DNA of 64,000 nucleotides, taken from Luteibacter yeojuensis (GTDB lineage: Bacteria > Pseudomonadota > Gammaproteobacteria > Xanthomonadales > Rhodanobacteraceae). How positions within the stretch are numbered: the first letter of the stretch is position 1; each line of letters starts with the position of its first letter. Positions 36,341 through 44,350 of the stretch are shown here, piece after piece. The notes beneath the pieces were generated by a model. It did no database searches and was not told the DNA's origin. It saw only the letters and a list, made by a program, of their open reading frames with translations. The translations under genes and the position numbers were made by a program. Location: positions 25,185 through 89,184 of the forward strand of contig NZ_JZRB01000010.1 in the NCBI RefSeq assembly GCF_000964085.1, read 5' to 3'.

Positions 36341-38476
36341 ATGAGCGTGGAGCTGGACAACGAGCTGCTCAACGTCTTCCTGATCGAAGCACGCGAGCTC
36401 CTGGAGACCCTGGGCGAACAGCTCGTGGACCTCGAGGCGTCGCCGGAAGACAGCGACCTCCTGAACGCGGTGTTCCGCGCGTTCCATACCGTGAAGGGCG
36501 GTGCGGGCTTCCTTGGCCTGAACGCCATGGTCGAGCTGTGCCACCGCGCGGAGGATCTGCTCAACGAAGCGCGCAACGGTGCCATCGTGCTCAACGCGGG
36601 CCTCATGGACGCGTTGCTGGAATCGCTCGACCTGCTGAACGACATGATGCGCGCGGCCGATGCCGGCGTGGCCATCGAGGCCGCGCCGCGCTCGCTGCTC
36701 GATCGCCTCGTCATCCCGGGGCGTGTCGCCTCGGCGCCACCCGTGGCGCTGGCCGTGCCTGTCAGTGCGCCTAAACCGGCGGCGGTGCCCGTCACCGCGG
36801 CCGTGGCCCCGGCGAAGCCCTACGACCCGATCGAAGACGAATTCGAAGCCATGCTCGACGCCGCGCGCGCCGAGCGGGCGCCCGCGCCCGAATCCAACGG
36901 CACCATCAGCGACGACGAGTTCGAGGCGCTGCTCGATTCGCTCTACGGCACCGGCGCCCCCGGCGAAGAAGCCGCAGCGCCCGTCGAGGCTCTTGTGGGT
37001 GCAGGCTCGCCCGCGATGCCGCCGGAGCCCGCGATGCCCGAGGCCCCCACCGACGGCAGCATCAGCGACGACGAATTCGAAGCCCTGCTCGACCAGCTCT
37101 ACGGCACCGGCGCCCCCGGCGCCGACGACGCGGCCGCAAGCGCGCCGACGATGCCCGCGCCGGAGCCTGCCCTTGTGGGAGCCGGCGTGGCTCTTGTGGG
37201 AGCCGGCTCGCCGGCGATACCGGCGCAGCCGGCCGAACCCGCCAAACCCGCGCCCGCCCCCAAACCCGCCCCCACTGCCGAAAAACGGCAACCCGCCGCC
37301 GCGGCCGACACCACCGTCCGCGTCGACACCCACCGTCTCGACAGCCTGGTCGATGCGGGGGGCGAACTCGTGCTGGTGCGCAACCGCCTCATGAACCTCG
37401 CCCCGCGCGGCACCAACGACCCGATGGAACGTGCCATCGGTGAGTTGGAGCGCGTGGCCGAAGATCTGCAGAACGCCGTGCTGCGCATGCGCATGCAGCC
37501 GGTGGGCAAGCTGTTCTCGCGTTTCCCGCGCATCGTGCGCGACCTTGCCCGCCAGCTGGGCAAGGAGATCGAACTCGTCACCGAGGGCGAGGAAACCGAT
37601 ATCGACCGCACCGTGGTGGAGGCCCTGGCCGACCCGCTGGTGCACCTGCTGCGCAACGCCGTCGACCACGGCATCGAGATGCCCGACGTGCGCGACGACG
37701 CCGGCAAGCCGCGTGCCGGCACCGTGCGCCTGGCCGCAGGCCAGTTCGGCGACCGCATCGTCATCACGGTCACCGACGACGGCAAGGGCATGGACCCGGA
37801 CGTGCTGCGCCGCAAGGCCGTCGAGAAGGGCCTGATGGACGAGGAGCAGGCTGCCCGCCTCGACGAGCGCGAGTGCTACGAGATCGTGTTCCGCCCGGGC
37901 TTCTCCACGGCCAGCCAGGTCTCGGATATTTCCGGCCGCGGCGTCGGCATGGACGTCGTGAAGACAAAAATCGTCGAACTTGGCGGTACCCTGTCGATTG
38001 ATTCGCGGGTGGGCCACGGCAGCACGGTTCGGCTCTCGGTGCCGTTGACGCTCGCGATCCTGCGCGTGCTCATGGTGCGCGTGGGCCACCGCCTGCTGAG
38101 CCTGCCCATGTCCAACGTCGCCGAAGTGTTCGAACTGGCCGCCGGCCAGGTCCAGGAACTGGATGGCCGCGTCGTGGCCGCGCACCGCCAGCGCGCGCTG
38201 CCGCTCGCCGACCTGGGCAACTGGGCCGGCGCGAAGGGCAGGGGTGGCCATGTGGTGGTGGTGCAGATCGGCCACCAGACGCTCGGCTGCCTCGTCGATG
38301 AGGTGCTTGGCCGCGAAGATGTCATGGCCAAGCCGCTGGGCCCGTTCCTCAAGGACGTGCCCGGCGTCGCCGGCGCCACCATCACGGGCGACGGGCGCAT
38401 TTCGCTGGTGCTCGACCTCGCGGGCCTCGCCGACGACAGCGGCCAGGTGCTGCCCAGCCTGAGGATGGCTGTCTGA
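36341..38476 (+). CDS. cheA: Chemotaxis histidine kinase CheA
   Basis: 711 residues. Order: P1 phosphotransfer domain (1-130, phospho-His49 in AFHTVKGGAGF); a Pro/Ala/Asp-rich linker (about 145-325); P3 dimerisation (about 326-390, VDTHRLDSLVDAGGELVLVR); P4 ATPase with LRNAVDHG, TVTDDGKGMD and ISGRGVGMDVV; P5 CheW-like end. No folded P2 domain is evident; instead the linker has DEFEALLDSLYGTG (about 191-204), DEFEALLDQLYGTG (about 242-255) and a weaker DEFEAMLDAARA (about 166-177). Two stretches of the linker (ALVGAGSPAMP, ALVGAGVALVGAGSPAIP) are translated REP elements. Confidence 0.96.
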   Translation: MSVELDNELLNVFLIEARELLETLGEQLVDLEASPEDSDLLNAVFRAFHTVKGGAGFLGLNAMVELCHRAEDLLNEARNGAIVLNAGLMDALLESLDLLNDMMRAADAGVAIEAAPRSLLDRLVIPGRVASAPPVALAVPVSAPKPAAVPVTAAVAPAKPYDPIEDEFEAMLDAARAERAPAPESNGTISDDEFEALLDSLYGTGAPGEEAAAPVEALVGAGSPAMPPEPAMPEAPTDGSISDDEFEALLDQLYGTGAPGADDAAASAPTMPAPEPALVGAGVALVGAGSPAIPAQPAEPAKPAPAPKPAPTAEKRQPAAAADTTVRVDTHRLDSLVDAGGELVLVRNRLMNLAPRGTNDPMERAIGELERVAEDLQNAVLRMRMQPVGKLFSRFPRIVRDLARQLGKEIELVTEGEETDIDRTVVEALADPLVHLLRNAVDHGIEMPDVRDDAGKPRAGTVRLAAGQFGDRIVITVTDDGKGMDPDVLRRKAVEKGLMDEEQAARLDERECYEIVFRPGFSTASQVSDISGRGVGMDVVKTKIVELGGTLSIDSRVGHGSTVRLSVPLTLAILRVLMVRVGHRLLSLPMSNVAEVFELAAGQVQELDGRVVAAHRQRALPLADLGNWAGAKGRGGHVVVVQIGHQTLGCLVDEVLGREDVMAKPLGPFLKDVPGVAGATITGDGRISLVLDLAGLADDSGQVLPSLRMAV
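36992..37020 (+). repeat. REP element inside cheA (degenerate stem)
   Basis: CTTGTGGGTGCAGG-CTCG-CCCGC then GATGCC: same head and loop as the intergenic REP copies, with one mismatch in the stem. It is in frame and translated as part of the CheA linker (LVGAGSPAM). Confidence 0.75.
37172..37221 (+). repeat. Tandem partial + full REP element inside cheA
   Basis: A truncated copy (37172-37192, CTTGTGGGAGCCGGCGTGGC) is followed directly by a complete copy (37193-37221) with head GTGGGA, stem GCCGG-CTCG-CCGGC and tail GAT. Both are in frame in the CheA linker, giving ALVGAGVALVGAGSPAIP. Confidence 0.85.
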
Positions 38477-38477
38477 C

Positions 38478-39218
38478 ATGGATATCGTGAGCGTTGTCGG
38501 CACGATCCTGGCCTTCGTGGTCATCATCGTGGGGACCATCCTCAAGGGCTCGAGCCTCGACGCCCTGTGGAACCCAGCCGCCTTCGTCATCGTGTTCCTC
38601 GGCACCTTCGCCGCGCTGCTGGTGCAAACCCCGGGCCCCGTGCTCAAGCGCGCGTGGGCCATGCTGCCGTGGGTGTACCGCCCGCCCGACATCGAATCGG
38701 AAAACCTCGTCAGCCGCATCGTCGGCTGGAGCGAGATCTCCCGCCGCACCGGCCTGCTCGGCCTGGAACCGGCCATCGAACGCGAACAGGACCCCTTCAT
38801 CCGCAAGGGGCTTCAGCTTTTGGTGGATGGCACCGAGCCCGATGCCATGCGCTCGGTGCTCGAGGTGGAAGTCTTCACCCGTGAACACATCGACATCGAA
38901 GCCGCCAAGGTCTTCGAGAACGCGGGCGCGTACTCGCCCACCATGGGCATCATCGGCGCGGTGATGGGCCTCATGGCCGTCATGCAGAACCTGGCCGACC
39001 CGAGCAAGCTGGGCCATGGCATCGCGGCCGCGTTCGTTGCCACCATCTACGGCATTGGCCTCGCCAACCTGCTGGCGCTGCCCATGGCCGCGCGCCTGAA
39101 GGGCCTCGCCCGCGCGCGCTCGCAGATGCGCGAGATCCTCGTCGAAGGCCTCGTCTCCATCGCGCAGGGCGATAACCCGCGCCACATCGAGAGCAAGCTG
39201 CAGGGGTTCCTGCAATGA
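38478..39218 (+). CDS. motC: Flagellar motor stator protein MotC (MotA family)
   Basis: 246 residues, four membrane helices: two at the N-terminus (VVGTILAFVVIIVGTIL, AAFVIVFLGTFAALLV) and two near 150-200 (PTMGIIGAVMGLMAVM, AAFVATIYGIGLANLLALP). With MotD it forms a proton-driven stator. The name follows the arrangement motC-motD downstream of cheA in Pseudomonas-type polar clusters. It overlaps motD by four bases. Confidence 0.94.
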   Translation: MDIVSVVGTILAFVVIIVGTILKGSSLDALWNPAAFVIVFLGTFAALLVQTPGPVLKRAWAMLPWVYRPPDIESENLVSRIVGWSEISRRTGLLGLEPAIEREQDPFIRKGLQLLVDGTEPDAMRSVLEVEVFTREHIDIEAAKVFENAGAYSPTMGIIGAVMGLMAVMQNLADPSKLGHGIAAAFVATIYGIGLANLLALPMAARLKGLARARSQMREILVEGLVSIAQGDNPRHIESKLQGFLQ

Positions 39219-40141
39219 AGCGCCGCCACCACGAAGAACACATCAACCACGAGCGCTGGGCCATCCCCTACGGCGACCTCATCACCTTGCTGCTGGCGCT
39301 GTTCGTGGTGATGTACGCCGTTTCCGCCGTCAATGAATCGAAGTTCCGCGTCATGGCGGCCTCGATCAACGAGGCGTTCAACGGCACGGGCAAGGTCATC
39401 GAGCCGATTCAGGCGCAGGCCCCGGCGGCGCAGGTGCCGCTGCCAAATCAGTCGCGTGCGCCCACGGCAAGCCCCATCGCCAAGATCGACGTGCCGCTGC
39501 CGCCGCGCAACCTCCCGCTGCCGGGGCACGAGGGCGCCGCCGCCGAGCCGCAGCCGGGCGAAAAAAAACAGGCCGCGCCAGCCGACAACGCCACCGTGGG
39601 CAAGGTCGACGAACCCAACCTCACGCAGATCGCCGACGAGGTGCAGCGTGCCATGAAGCCGCTCATCGACAAGAGCCTGGTCAGCGTGCGGCAGACGCCT
39701 GACTGGCTCGAGATCGAAGTGCGCACCGATATCCTGTTCCCCGTCGGCGTGGCGAAGCTGCAGCCGGCGGCCGAGGATGTGCTGCGCAAGCTCGCCGGCA
39801 TCCTCGCACCGTTCCCCAACTCGCTCCGCGTCGAGGGGTACACCGACAACACGCCCATCGCGACGTCCACGTTCCCCTCCAACTGGGAACTGTCGGCCGC
39901 GCGCGCGGCCACGGTCGCGCGCCTGCTCACGGAGCAGGGCGTCGACCCGCATCGCGTGGGCATCATGGGCTGGGGCGAGTTCCGCCCCAGTGTCCCGAAC
40001 ACCACCGACGAAAACCGTAACCACAATCGCCGGGTGCAGATCGTGGTCATGAGCGACAAGGCCATGCCGGCCGGCATCTACACCGATGCCGACCGCACGG
40101 CGAGCGCCGCCGGCCAACAGCCTACGGGAGGAGCGCGTTGA
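39215..40141 (+). CDS. motD: Flagellar motor stator protein MotD (MotB family)
   Basis: 308 residues. One N-terminal membrane helix containing the proton-binding Asp (YGDLITLLLALFVVMYA, Asp21), a Pro/Ala-rich periplasmic linker, and an OmpA-type peptidoglycan-binding domain (about 165-290, VEGYTDNTPI, NWELSAARAATVARLL, NRRVQIVV). It anchors the MotC/D stator to the cell wall. Its stop overlaps the parC ATG. Confidence 0.95.
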   Translation: MKRRHHEEHINHERWAIPYGDLITLLLALFVVMYAVSAVNESKFRVMAASINEAFNGTGKVIEPIQAQAPAAQVPLPNQSRAPTASPIAKIDVPLPPRNLPLPGHEGAAAEPQPGEKKQAAPADNATVGKVDEPNLTQIADEVQRAMKPLIDKSLVSVRQTPDWLEIEVRTDILFPVGVAKLQPAAEDVLRKLAGILAPFPNSLRVEGYTDNTPIATSTFPSNWELSAARAATVARLLTEQGVDPHRVGIMGWGEFRPSVPNTTDENRNHNRRVQIVVMSDKAMPAGIYTDADRTASAAGQQPTGGAR

Positions 40142-40929
40142 TGCGCGTGTGGGCCATCTCCAACCAGAAGGGCGGCGTGGGCAAGACCACCACCGCCATG
40201 TCGCTCGGCAGCCTGCTGGCCGCCGAGGGCAAGCGCACGTTGCTTGTCGACATGGACCCGCATGCCTCGCTGTCGGGTTACATCGGCGTCGAGGGTGGCG
40301 CGCACGGCAGCGTCTACGATCTCTTCGGCGTCAGCGGCAACCCGCTGCCCGTGCGCACGCTCGTGCACGCCACGCAGTGGGGCAACCTCAGCGTGCTGCC
40401 GGCGTCCGCCGCCATGATCACGCTCGATCGCCAGCTCGGCACCAAGCCCGGCATGGGCCTCGTGCTCAGCCAGGCGCTCGCGGAGCTCGCGCCCGATTTC
40501 GACCACGTGCTGCTGGATTGCCCGCCGACGCTCGGCGTGCTGATGGTGAACGCACTGGCCGCCAGCGACCGCCTGCTGGTGCCCACGCAGACCGAGGCGC
40601 TGGCGCTGGCTGGCCTCGAGCGCATGCTGCGCAGCCTCTCCATGATCGAGCGCTCGCGCGGCAAGCCCATGCCGCGCACCATCGTGCCCACGCTGTTCGA
40701 TGCGCGCACGCATGCCTCGCGCGCGTGTCTCGCCCAGTTGCGCGAGCAATACGGCGACGTGGTGAGCGAGGCCGTGATCCCCACCGACACCCAGATCCGC
40801 GAAGCCAGCGCCGCCGGCGTGCCGCTCGCGTCGTGGCCCGCCGCGCGCCGTGGTGGCCTGGCTTACCGCCAGCTGCTTGCCGAGCTGCTCGCGAAGCCCG
40901 CCACCGCCGTCACGGATGCCGCCGCGTGA
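40141..40929 (+). CDS. parC: ParC-type MinD/ParA ATPase for chemotaxis array positioning
   Basis: 262 residues. ParA-family ATPase with Walker A QKGGVGKTTTAMSL (10-23) and VDMDPHASLSGY. In vibrios and pseudomonads the ParA homologue in the motCD-cheW interval (ParC) positions chemotaxis arrays at the pole, acting through ParP. The ATG overlapping the motD stop is used; a TTG one codon earlier is ignored. Function is assigned by family and strict gene order, not by diagnostic residues. Confidence 0.85.
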   Translation: MRVWAISNQKGGVGKTTTAMSLGSLLAAEGKRTLLVDMDPHASLSGYIGVEGGAHGSVYDLFGVSGNPLPVRTLVHATQWGNLSVLPASAAMITLDRQLGTKPGMGLVLSQALAELAPDFDHVLLDCPPTLGVLMVNALAASDRLLVPTQTEALALAGLERMLRSLSMIERSRGKPMPRTIVPTLFDARTHASRACLAQLREQYGDVVSEAVIPTDTQIREASAAGVPLASWPAARRGGLAYRQLLAELLAKPATAVTDAAA

Positions 40930-41510
40930 TCGGCAAGATGCACGACGCCGAGCAGATCGTCGCCGACTACCTGGCGGAACTGCTGACGCCCGTCCACGCC
41001 ACGCCCCCGCCGGCGCCGGCCGAGGTGAAGGTCGTCGCGATCGAGAGCTGGCGCAACGCGCTACCGGAGCCGGAACCCGACGTCGTCCGTTCCGCACCCC
41101 GTTACCTGCTGTGCGCCGCCGCCGGCGTGCGCGTGGCGGTACCCATGGCCGATGTGACCCACATGCTGCCGATGCCGCCGCTGTCGCCGCCGCAACACAG
41201 CAACCGCATGTGCCTGGGCCGCTGGCGCCATCCGAGCGGTGAAGCGCGCGTGGCCGACCTCGCCGCCATCCTCTCGCCCGACATGGCGGGCGCACCCGCG
41301 CCCACCCTCGTGTTGCTGGGCGACCGTCGCTGGGCGCTCGCCTGCGAAGTCACCGACGAGCCGGTGGCGCTCGACACGGCCAACGTACAGTGGCGCGATG
41401 GCGCGGCGACGCGGCCGTGGCTCATCGGCATGTCCAAAGAACCCCGCTGCGGCGTGATCGGCACCGCGGCCCTGATCAGCTGGCTGGAACAGGAACTCGG
41501 CAGTGAGTGA
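40926..41510 (+). CDS. parP: ParP-type CheW-like array tether
   Basis: 194 residues from a GTG overlapping the parC stop (an ATG at 40938 is the alternative). A Pro-rich N-terminal part (TPPPAPAEVKVV) precedes a degenerate CheW-like domain (about 55-190: RYLLCAAAGVRVAVPMADVT, LVLLGDRRWALACEVTDEPV). In polar systems ParP links ParC to CheA through such a domain. It ends in SWLEQELGSE and overlaps cheW by eight bases. A plain second CheW is the other reading, but length and neighbour favour ParP. Confidence 0.8.
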   Translation: MIGKMHDAEQIVADYLAELLTPVHATPPPAPAEVKVVAIESWRNALPEPEPDVVRSAPRYLLCAAAGVRVAVPMADVTHMLPMPPLSPPQHSNRMCLGRWRHPSGEARVADLAAILSPDMAGAPAPTLVLLGDRRWALACEVTDEPVALDTANVQWRDGAATRPWLIGMSKEPRCGVIGTAALISWLEQELGSE

Positions 41511-41952
41511 CGTGAAACACGATGGCCGTGACCTCTGGCTCGGCTTCTCCCTGAAAGGGCAGCGCTACGCCGTATCGCTCTCCGCCGTGCGCGAAGTGAT
41601 CCGCCCCGGTGACATCACGCCGGTGCCGGGCGCGCCGTCCGACGTCCTCGGCATCGTCAACCTGCGCGGCCAGATCGTGCCTGTGCTCGACGGCCGCCGC
41701 CGCTTCGGCCTCGAAGGCGACGTGGATGCCGCCGAGGCCGATGCGCAGCGCGTCATCGTCTTCGACGATGCCGGCACCACGGTGGGCCTGCGCATCGACG
41801 TGATCGGCGAGATGCTGCAGTTCGACGCCGCCGACGTGGCCCCGCCGCCGCCCGGCCGCGCCACCCGCCGCGACGACCCCGTCAGCGGCGTGCTCACCCG
41901 CGACGACAGCTTCATCGCCCTGGTGGACGTGCCACGCCTCTGCCGCGCGTGA
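41503..41952 (+). CDS. cheW: Chemotaxis coupling protein CheW
   Basis: 149 residues, GTG start. Couples receptors to CheA. SH3-like folds: WLGFSLKGQRYAVSLSAVREVIR, the hallmark VLGIVNLRGQIVPVLDGRRRFGL and the end FIALVDVPRLCRA. Last recognisable signalling gene of the block; a REP element follows. Confidence 0.95.
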   Translation: MSDVKHDGRDLWLGFSLKGQRYAVSLSAVREVIRPGDITPVPGAPSDVLGIVNLRGQIVPVLDGRRRFGLEGDVDAAEADAQRVIVFDDAGTTVGLRIDVIGEMLQFDAADVAPPPPGRATRRDDPVSGVLTRDDSFIALVDVPRLCRA

Positions 41953-41975
41953 GGTGCTGCCACCCGTGAGGCTTC

Positions 41976-42005
41976 CTTGTGGGAGCCAGCTCGCTGGCGA
42001 TCCCT
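41976..42005 (+). repeat. REP element after cheW
   Basis: Head CTTGTGGGA, stem GCCAG-CTCG-CTGGC, then GATCCC. The stem differs from the other copies by paired changes that keep complementarity. Confidence 0.85.
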
Positions 42006-42059
42006 AGTGCGCCACCCCCACATGCGCTACCGTGTCCCCGCCACCGGAGCCCAACCCGC

Positions 42060-42497
42060 ATGAACGCCGCCCTCATTGGCTACGTGCTGATCGCACTCGC
42101 CGTCATCAACCTCATCGGCCTGCTGCTCGTGTTCCGGCGCCTGGCGCACGTAGCCGTCCCCACGCCGAAGGCCGCCGCGGACGCCGCGCCCGTCGCCGAG
42201 GCCGCGCCTGCACCCGCCGCGCCCGCGCCACCCGTCATGGCAACGACCACTGTCCAGCCCGACCAGCTCGCCGGCATGCTCCGCCGCCTCGAGAACCGCC
42301 TGGGCGACATCGAAGACCAGGTACGCCGCTCGCCCAGCGTCACCGTCGCGGCCGAACCCGGCGCCAACGCCGACCGCGCACTGGCACTCGCCCAGCGCCT
42401 GGCCCGCCAGGGCGCCACCCCACAAGACATCGCCGAAACCTGCGGCATCTCCCTCACCGAAGCCGAACTGCTCCACCGCCTCCACTCCACCCGCTAG
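42060..42497 (+). CDS. DUF2802 membrane-anchored protein of the flagellar cluster
   Basis: 145 residues from the ATG at 42060; longer in-frame extensions run into the REP element. One N-terminal helix (ALIGYVLIALAVINLIGLLLVF), an Ala/Pro-rich linker, a coiled segment (LAGMLRRLENRLGDIEDQVR), and a C-terminal DUF2802-like helix-turn-helix-like end (ALALAQRLARQGATPQDIAETCGISLTEAELLHRLH). A gene of this family follows cheW in several polar-flagellum clusters; its function is unknown to me. Last gene of the flagellar locus. Confidence 0.75.
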   Translation: MNAALIGYVLIALAVINLIGLLLVFRRLAHVAVPTPKAAADAAPVAEAAPAPAAPAPPVMATTTVQPDQLAGMLRRLENRLGDIEDQVRRSPSVTVAAEPGANADRALALAQRLARQGATPQDIAETCGISLTEAELLHRLHSTR

Positions 42498-42522
42498 GCG
42501 CCGCCCGGCGTTTCGGCGTTGT

Positions 42523-42548
42523 TGTAGGAGCGCGCTCGCGCGCGATGG
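42523..42548 (+). repeat. REP element before the M35 gene
   Basis: Head GTAGGA (the GTAG variant), stem GCGCG-CTCG-CGCGC, then GATGGA. It faces toward the metallopeptidase gene. Confidence 0.85.
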
Positions 42549-42662
42549 ACGTTCGGCCGGGACAAAATGTGACGCCCATCACACGCCAAATTACGTTACC
42601 CAAAACTCAGATTTCTTCCATTCCCTCGGGCACCCACCGGGGCCTACCTTGCGCACCCCTAC

Positions 42663-43925
42663 ATGTCGGAGCGCAAGATGGAAAGCATATTCAAACGGCT
42701 GCTTAAGCACACGCCTCAATCGCTTGCATGCCTGGCGGTGTCGGTGGCTGGCTTGGGTCTGGCTTCGCCAACGTTCGCAACGCAAGCGATAAACGTTCAA
42801 ATCAGTACGCCGCACCTCAGCGATACCGCTCGTTCTGCGGTCGTCCATGTCGAGATCACGAATACGGGTGACGAGGATGTATCGCTTTTTCTCTGGGATA
42901 CGCCGTTCGCGCAGGCTGCCGGCCGACTACCCAAGCCTATTTTCGAGGTGAGTGATTCCAGCGGCACACCACTTCGCTACGTGGGTCGTTGGGTGAACGT
43001 AGGCCGCCTGCACTTGGAAGACTTCGTCACGCTGCATCCTGGCGAAAGCAAGTCTGGAGATGTCGACCTCACTCCTGAGTACGATTTTGGCAATGGCGGA
43101 GTATTCACTGTTCGCTACCTCCTGCCTCTTACGCGCGAACCCGATCCCGGCGTTGTGACGTCGGAGCAGTACAGCGCGTTTCACCGCAACCGACTGAAAG
43201 AGGTTGAATCGAACGAAGCGGTTATCGTCGTCCATGGCCCAGTCCGCCGGGTGGAGGTGTCGCTGGACGATGAGTGCACTAAGGAGCAGAGGGATACCAT
43301 ATACGCTGCAAAAAGTTTGGCGTTCCAGAAAGCCTATGCGGCGAGCTCGGATATGTATCGTATGTACGAGCGGGTCAAGGGATCTGACGGCCAATACCAC
43401 ACTGTCTTTCGGCCCCACCCGCGGTATGAACGGTGGTTTGGTGTGCATGACGATAGCATCATGCGCGACGAAGAGGGCTTTACGGAAAGCGACAACGGCC
43501 ACGCGTATTACACCGCAAGCAGGGTGTGGGAGCACATCCTTGGCGGGCCGAGCCAGAAATTAATTCCGAAGTGCGGTTGCCCCGGCTATCCTGCCACCAC
43601 CGCCGCGTGGAGCGAGGTAGATACAAAATACGCAGTCCACTTCTGCGATCTGTTCTTTAAGCTTCCCGATGTTGGCTGGCCGGACTCGCGGCCTGGGACC
43701 ATCGTGCATGAGTTCACGCACTTCAACGGCGAGTACAGCGGAACGCAGGACTACGAATATGGTTTGAAGAAGGTGGAGGACCTGGCCGTACGGGAGCGGT
43801 GGAAGGCTGTACGGAATGCCTCCTCGTTCGAGTACTACATCATGGATACAACGCCTTACGACGAACGCGTGGCTGACCCTGTCGAAGGAGAACACCCGCT
43901 TCCTCGCACTACGGCTTCGCCATAA
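42663..43925 (+). CDS. Secreted aspzincin (M35) metallopeptidase
   Basis: 420 residues; an ATG at 42678 would drop five. A signal peptide (about residues 15-40, ending near TFAT) precedes an Ig-like N-terminal domain (about 45-175) and the catalytic domain. Zinc motif HEFTH (Glu catalytic) is followed by GTQDYEYG, whose Asp is the third ligand in aspzincins. Several Cys (KCGCPG, HFCDLF) could form disulfides. It probably cleaves proteins outside the cell. The gene is visibly richer in A/T and uses different codons from its flagellar and tam neighbours, and REP elements bound the region, which suggests transfer. Specific substrate is unknown. Confidence 0.88.
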   Translation: MSERKMESIFKRLLKHTPQSLACLAVSVAGLGLASPTFATQAINVQISTPHLSDTARSAVVHVEITNTGDEDVSLFLWDTPFAQAAGRLPKPIFEVSDSSGTPLRYVGRWVNVGRLHLEDFVTLHPGESKSGDVDLTPEYDFGNGGVFTVRYLLPLTREPDPGVVTSEQYSAFHRNRLKEVESNEAVIVVHGPVRRVEVSLDDECTKEQRDTIYAAKSLAFQKAYAASSDMYRMYERVKGSDGQYHTVFRPHPRYERWFGVHDDSIMRDEEGFTESDNGHAYYTASRVWEHILGGPSQKLIPKCGCPGYPATTAAWSEVDTKYAVHFCDLFFKLPDVGWPDSRPGTIVHEFTHFNGEYSGTQDYEYGLKKVEDLAVRERWKAVRNASSFEYYIMDTTPYDERVADPVEGEHPLPRTTASP

Positions 43926-44142
43926 GAATAGCCGTAGCGAGTACGACGAGCCCGTGGATGACCGCGAGCAAGCCAGCCGTGGCGATCGCGATGGCGCAGG
44001 TTGCCCAGCCACCGACCAGGTAGGCCACGACGATCACGACGAGTTCGAACGCGATGATGCAGGCGATTCGTGTACGGCGCGAGCATCGGCGCTTGCGGGT
44101 GAGGTACGACGTCATCCGTCGTGCTGGTCGTGGCTTCTGCAT
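43909..44142 (-). CDS. Possible small membrane protein
   Basis: 77 residues: a basic N-terminus (RPARRMTSYLTRKRRCSRRT) followed by two hydrophobic segments (ACIIAFELVVIVVAYLVGGW and TAGLLAVIHGLVVLATAILM). It has an AGG about 8 bases upstream of the ATG and ends 17 bases inside the M35 gene tail, convergent with it. The hydrophobic pattern is unlike random antisense translation here, but no family is recognisable. It may not be expressed. Confidence 0.35.
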   Translation of the reverse strand: MQKPRPARRMTSYLTRKRRCSRRTRIACIIAFELVVIVVAYLVGGWATCAIAIATAGLLAVIHGLVVLATAILMAKP

Positions 44143-44251
44143 GGCGCGCCTGGTGTTCTCGGCAAGGGGATGGCGAGCTAATCAGGTGTTGGCAGACCGC
44201 ACTACGCGTGGTGGTTGGGGAGTTTGGAACGCATGGGGTGTGGTCGCGAAA

Positions 44252-44334
44252 GGCGTCGCCGGCGAGCCGGCTCCTACAGAAGAAGGGGCTGCGCGGATAC
44301 GAGAAGGCATCGCGCGCAAGCGCGCTCCCACAAG
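44252..44334 (-). repeat. Two REP elements in tandem near the tamB end
   Basis: 44252-44278 (minus orientation) has head GTAGGA, stem GCCGG-CTCG-CCGGC and GACGCC. 44307-44334 (minus) has CTTGTGGGA, stem GCGCG-CTTG-CGCGC and GATGCC. The 425-base gap between the M35 gene and tamB (43926-44350) otherwise holds only most of the small ORF ending at 43909 and no other recognisable gene. Confidence 0.85.
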
Positions 44335-44350
44335 GAGGGGGTGGGGGCGG

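Noticed and set aside
35624..38806. Very long minus-strand open frame (over 1000 codons) opposite cheZ-cheA
   Set aside because: It is a by-product of high-GC codon bias: low-complexity His/Gly/Arg/Val-rich translation, no domain, and fully antisense to conserved genes. Similar frames opposite fliM, hrpA, relA and pilU were rejected for the same reason.
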